Source of the DNA: Semisulcospira habei | Lineage: Eukaryota; Mollusca; Gastropoda; Semisulcospiridae | Direction: 5' to 3' | DNA: 64,000 nt | Assembly (NCBI GenBank): GCA_036245525.1 | Contig: BTPG01000008.1 | Location: 32,920,731 to 32,984,730, forward strand | In this document: piece by piece, positions 63,960 to 64,000 of the stretch | How the letters are laid out: each line of letters begins with the position of its first letter | Position numbering within the stretch: the first letter of the stretch is position 1 | Notes under the pieces: model-generated | The model's database searches: none | Told to the model about the DNA's origin: nothing | What the model saw: the letters and a program-made list of their open reading frames with translations, nothing else | Made by a program: the position numbers and the translations under genes

Positions 63960-64000
63960 TCTGGGTATGTTCATTTGACATTTCGAGTTATTGCTGTATC

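Overview
This is eukaryotic repeat-rich DNA, most likely from a marine gastropod or a related mollusc. I infer this from the style of the tRNA-headed SINEs, the CR1-like LINE tails ending in (ATT)n, the long CA/GA microsatellites and the very dense miniature inverted-repeat elements. I see no host protein-coding gene, rRNA or functional tRNA gene. The only convincing protein homology is to non-LTR retrotransposons: a reverse-transcriptase pseudogene (23577-25342, minus), a CR1-like RT pseudogene (34791-36549, minus), an open RNase H/zinc-knuckle C-terminus (38515-39642, plus) and a short LINE C-terminus (46394-46874, plus). The window reads as intergenic or deep-intronic sequence.

The dominant content is hairpin-forming miniature elements. 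Labels here are mine. Family A (about 205-215 bp) has a core stem around AGCTTGGCGCC. Family B (about 205-215 bp) has a stem reading CAAGAGGCATAGATCC...CATGAGCCCCCGCA. Family D (about 100 bp) has the core GATACCGCTCGGCG. Family N is about 360 bp. Many A, B and D copies begin TTAACYC and end GRGTTAA, so the target site is TTAA, as in the piggyBac superfamily; no transposase is present. Other hairpin families without clear TTAA ends are C (CCCAATGCGCAAAAGG), E (CACACTGGTTGTCTCC), F (TGACGAGCAAAAGAAATG), G (CATTCGAGACGTGC), H (CTTAGTCCTGCGCCAG), I, J, K and M. I count roughly 40 family B and 25 family A copies or fragments in 64 kb.

Layout. 1-2530: dense family A, including four elements in a row that share TTAA sites (868-1704). 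3.0-7.5 kb: B and D elements and a three-armed fold-back block. 8.5-15.8 kb: a LINE tail, a SINE, A/B hybrid elements and a pogo-like MITE. 16-22 kb: microsatellites and dispersed repeats. 23.5-25.9 kb: LINE pseudogene. 27.4-28.2 kb: a local duplication with one copy filled by a Harbinger-like MITE and one empty. 33.2-36.6 kb: B copies and a three-level nested insertion. 37-41.7 kb: hairpins and the RNase H LINE end. 44.3-45.2 kb: a 920-bp fold-back element. 46-50 kb: LINE end, SINE, and A and B elements, one with an amplified arm. 51.6-53.4 kb: a 44-bp satellite of 40 units grown from a B element. 54-61 kb: mixed A, B, D, E, H, I and J copies. 61.6-62.8 kb: a 54-bp satellite of about 22 units with one TTAA per unit.

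The most interesting theme is how the palindromes evolve. Stem substitutions covary between arms from copy to copy. Elements abut while sharing a single TTAA. Arms are extended or tandemly amplified, and two satellites appear to grow from element ends. All family assignments rest on reading this window alone.
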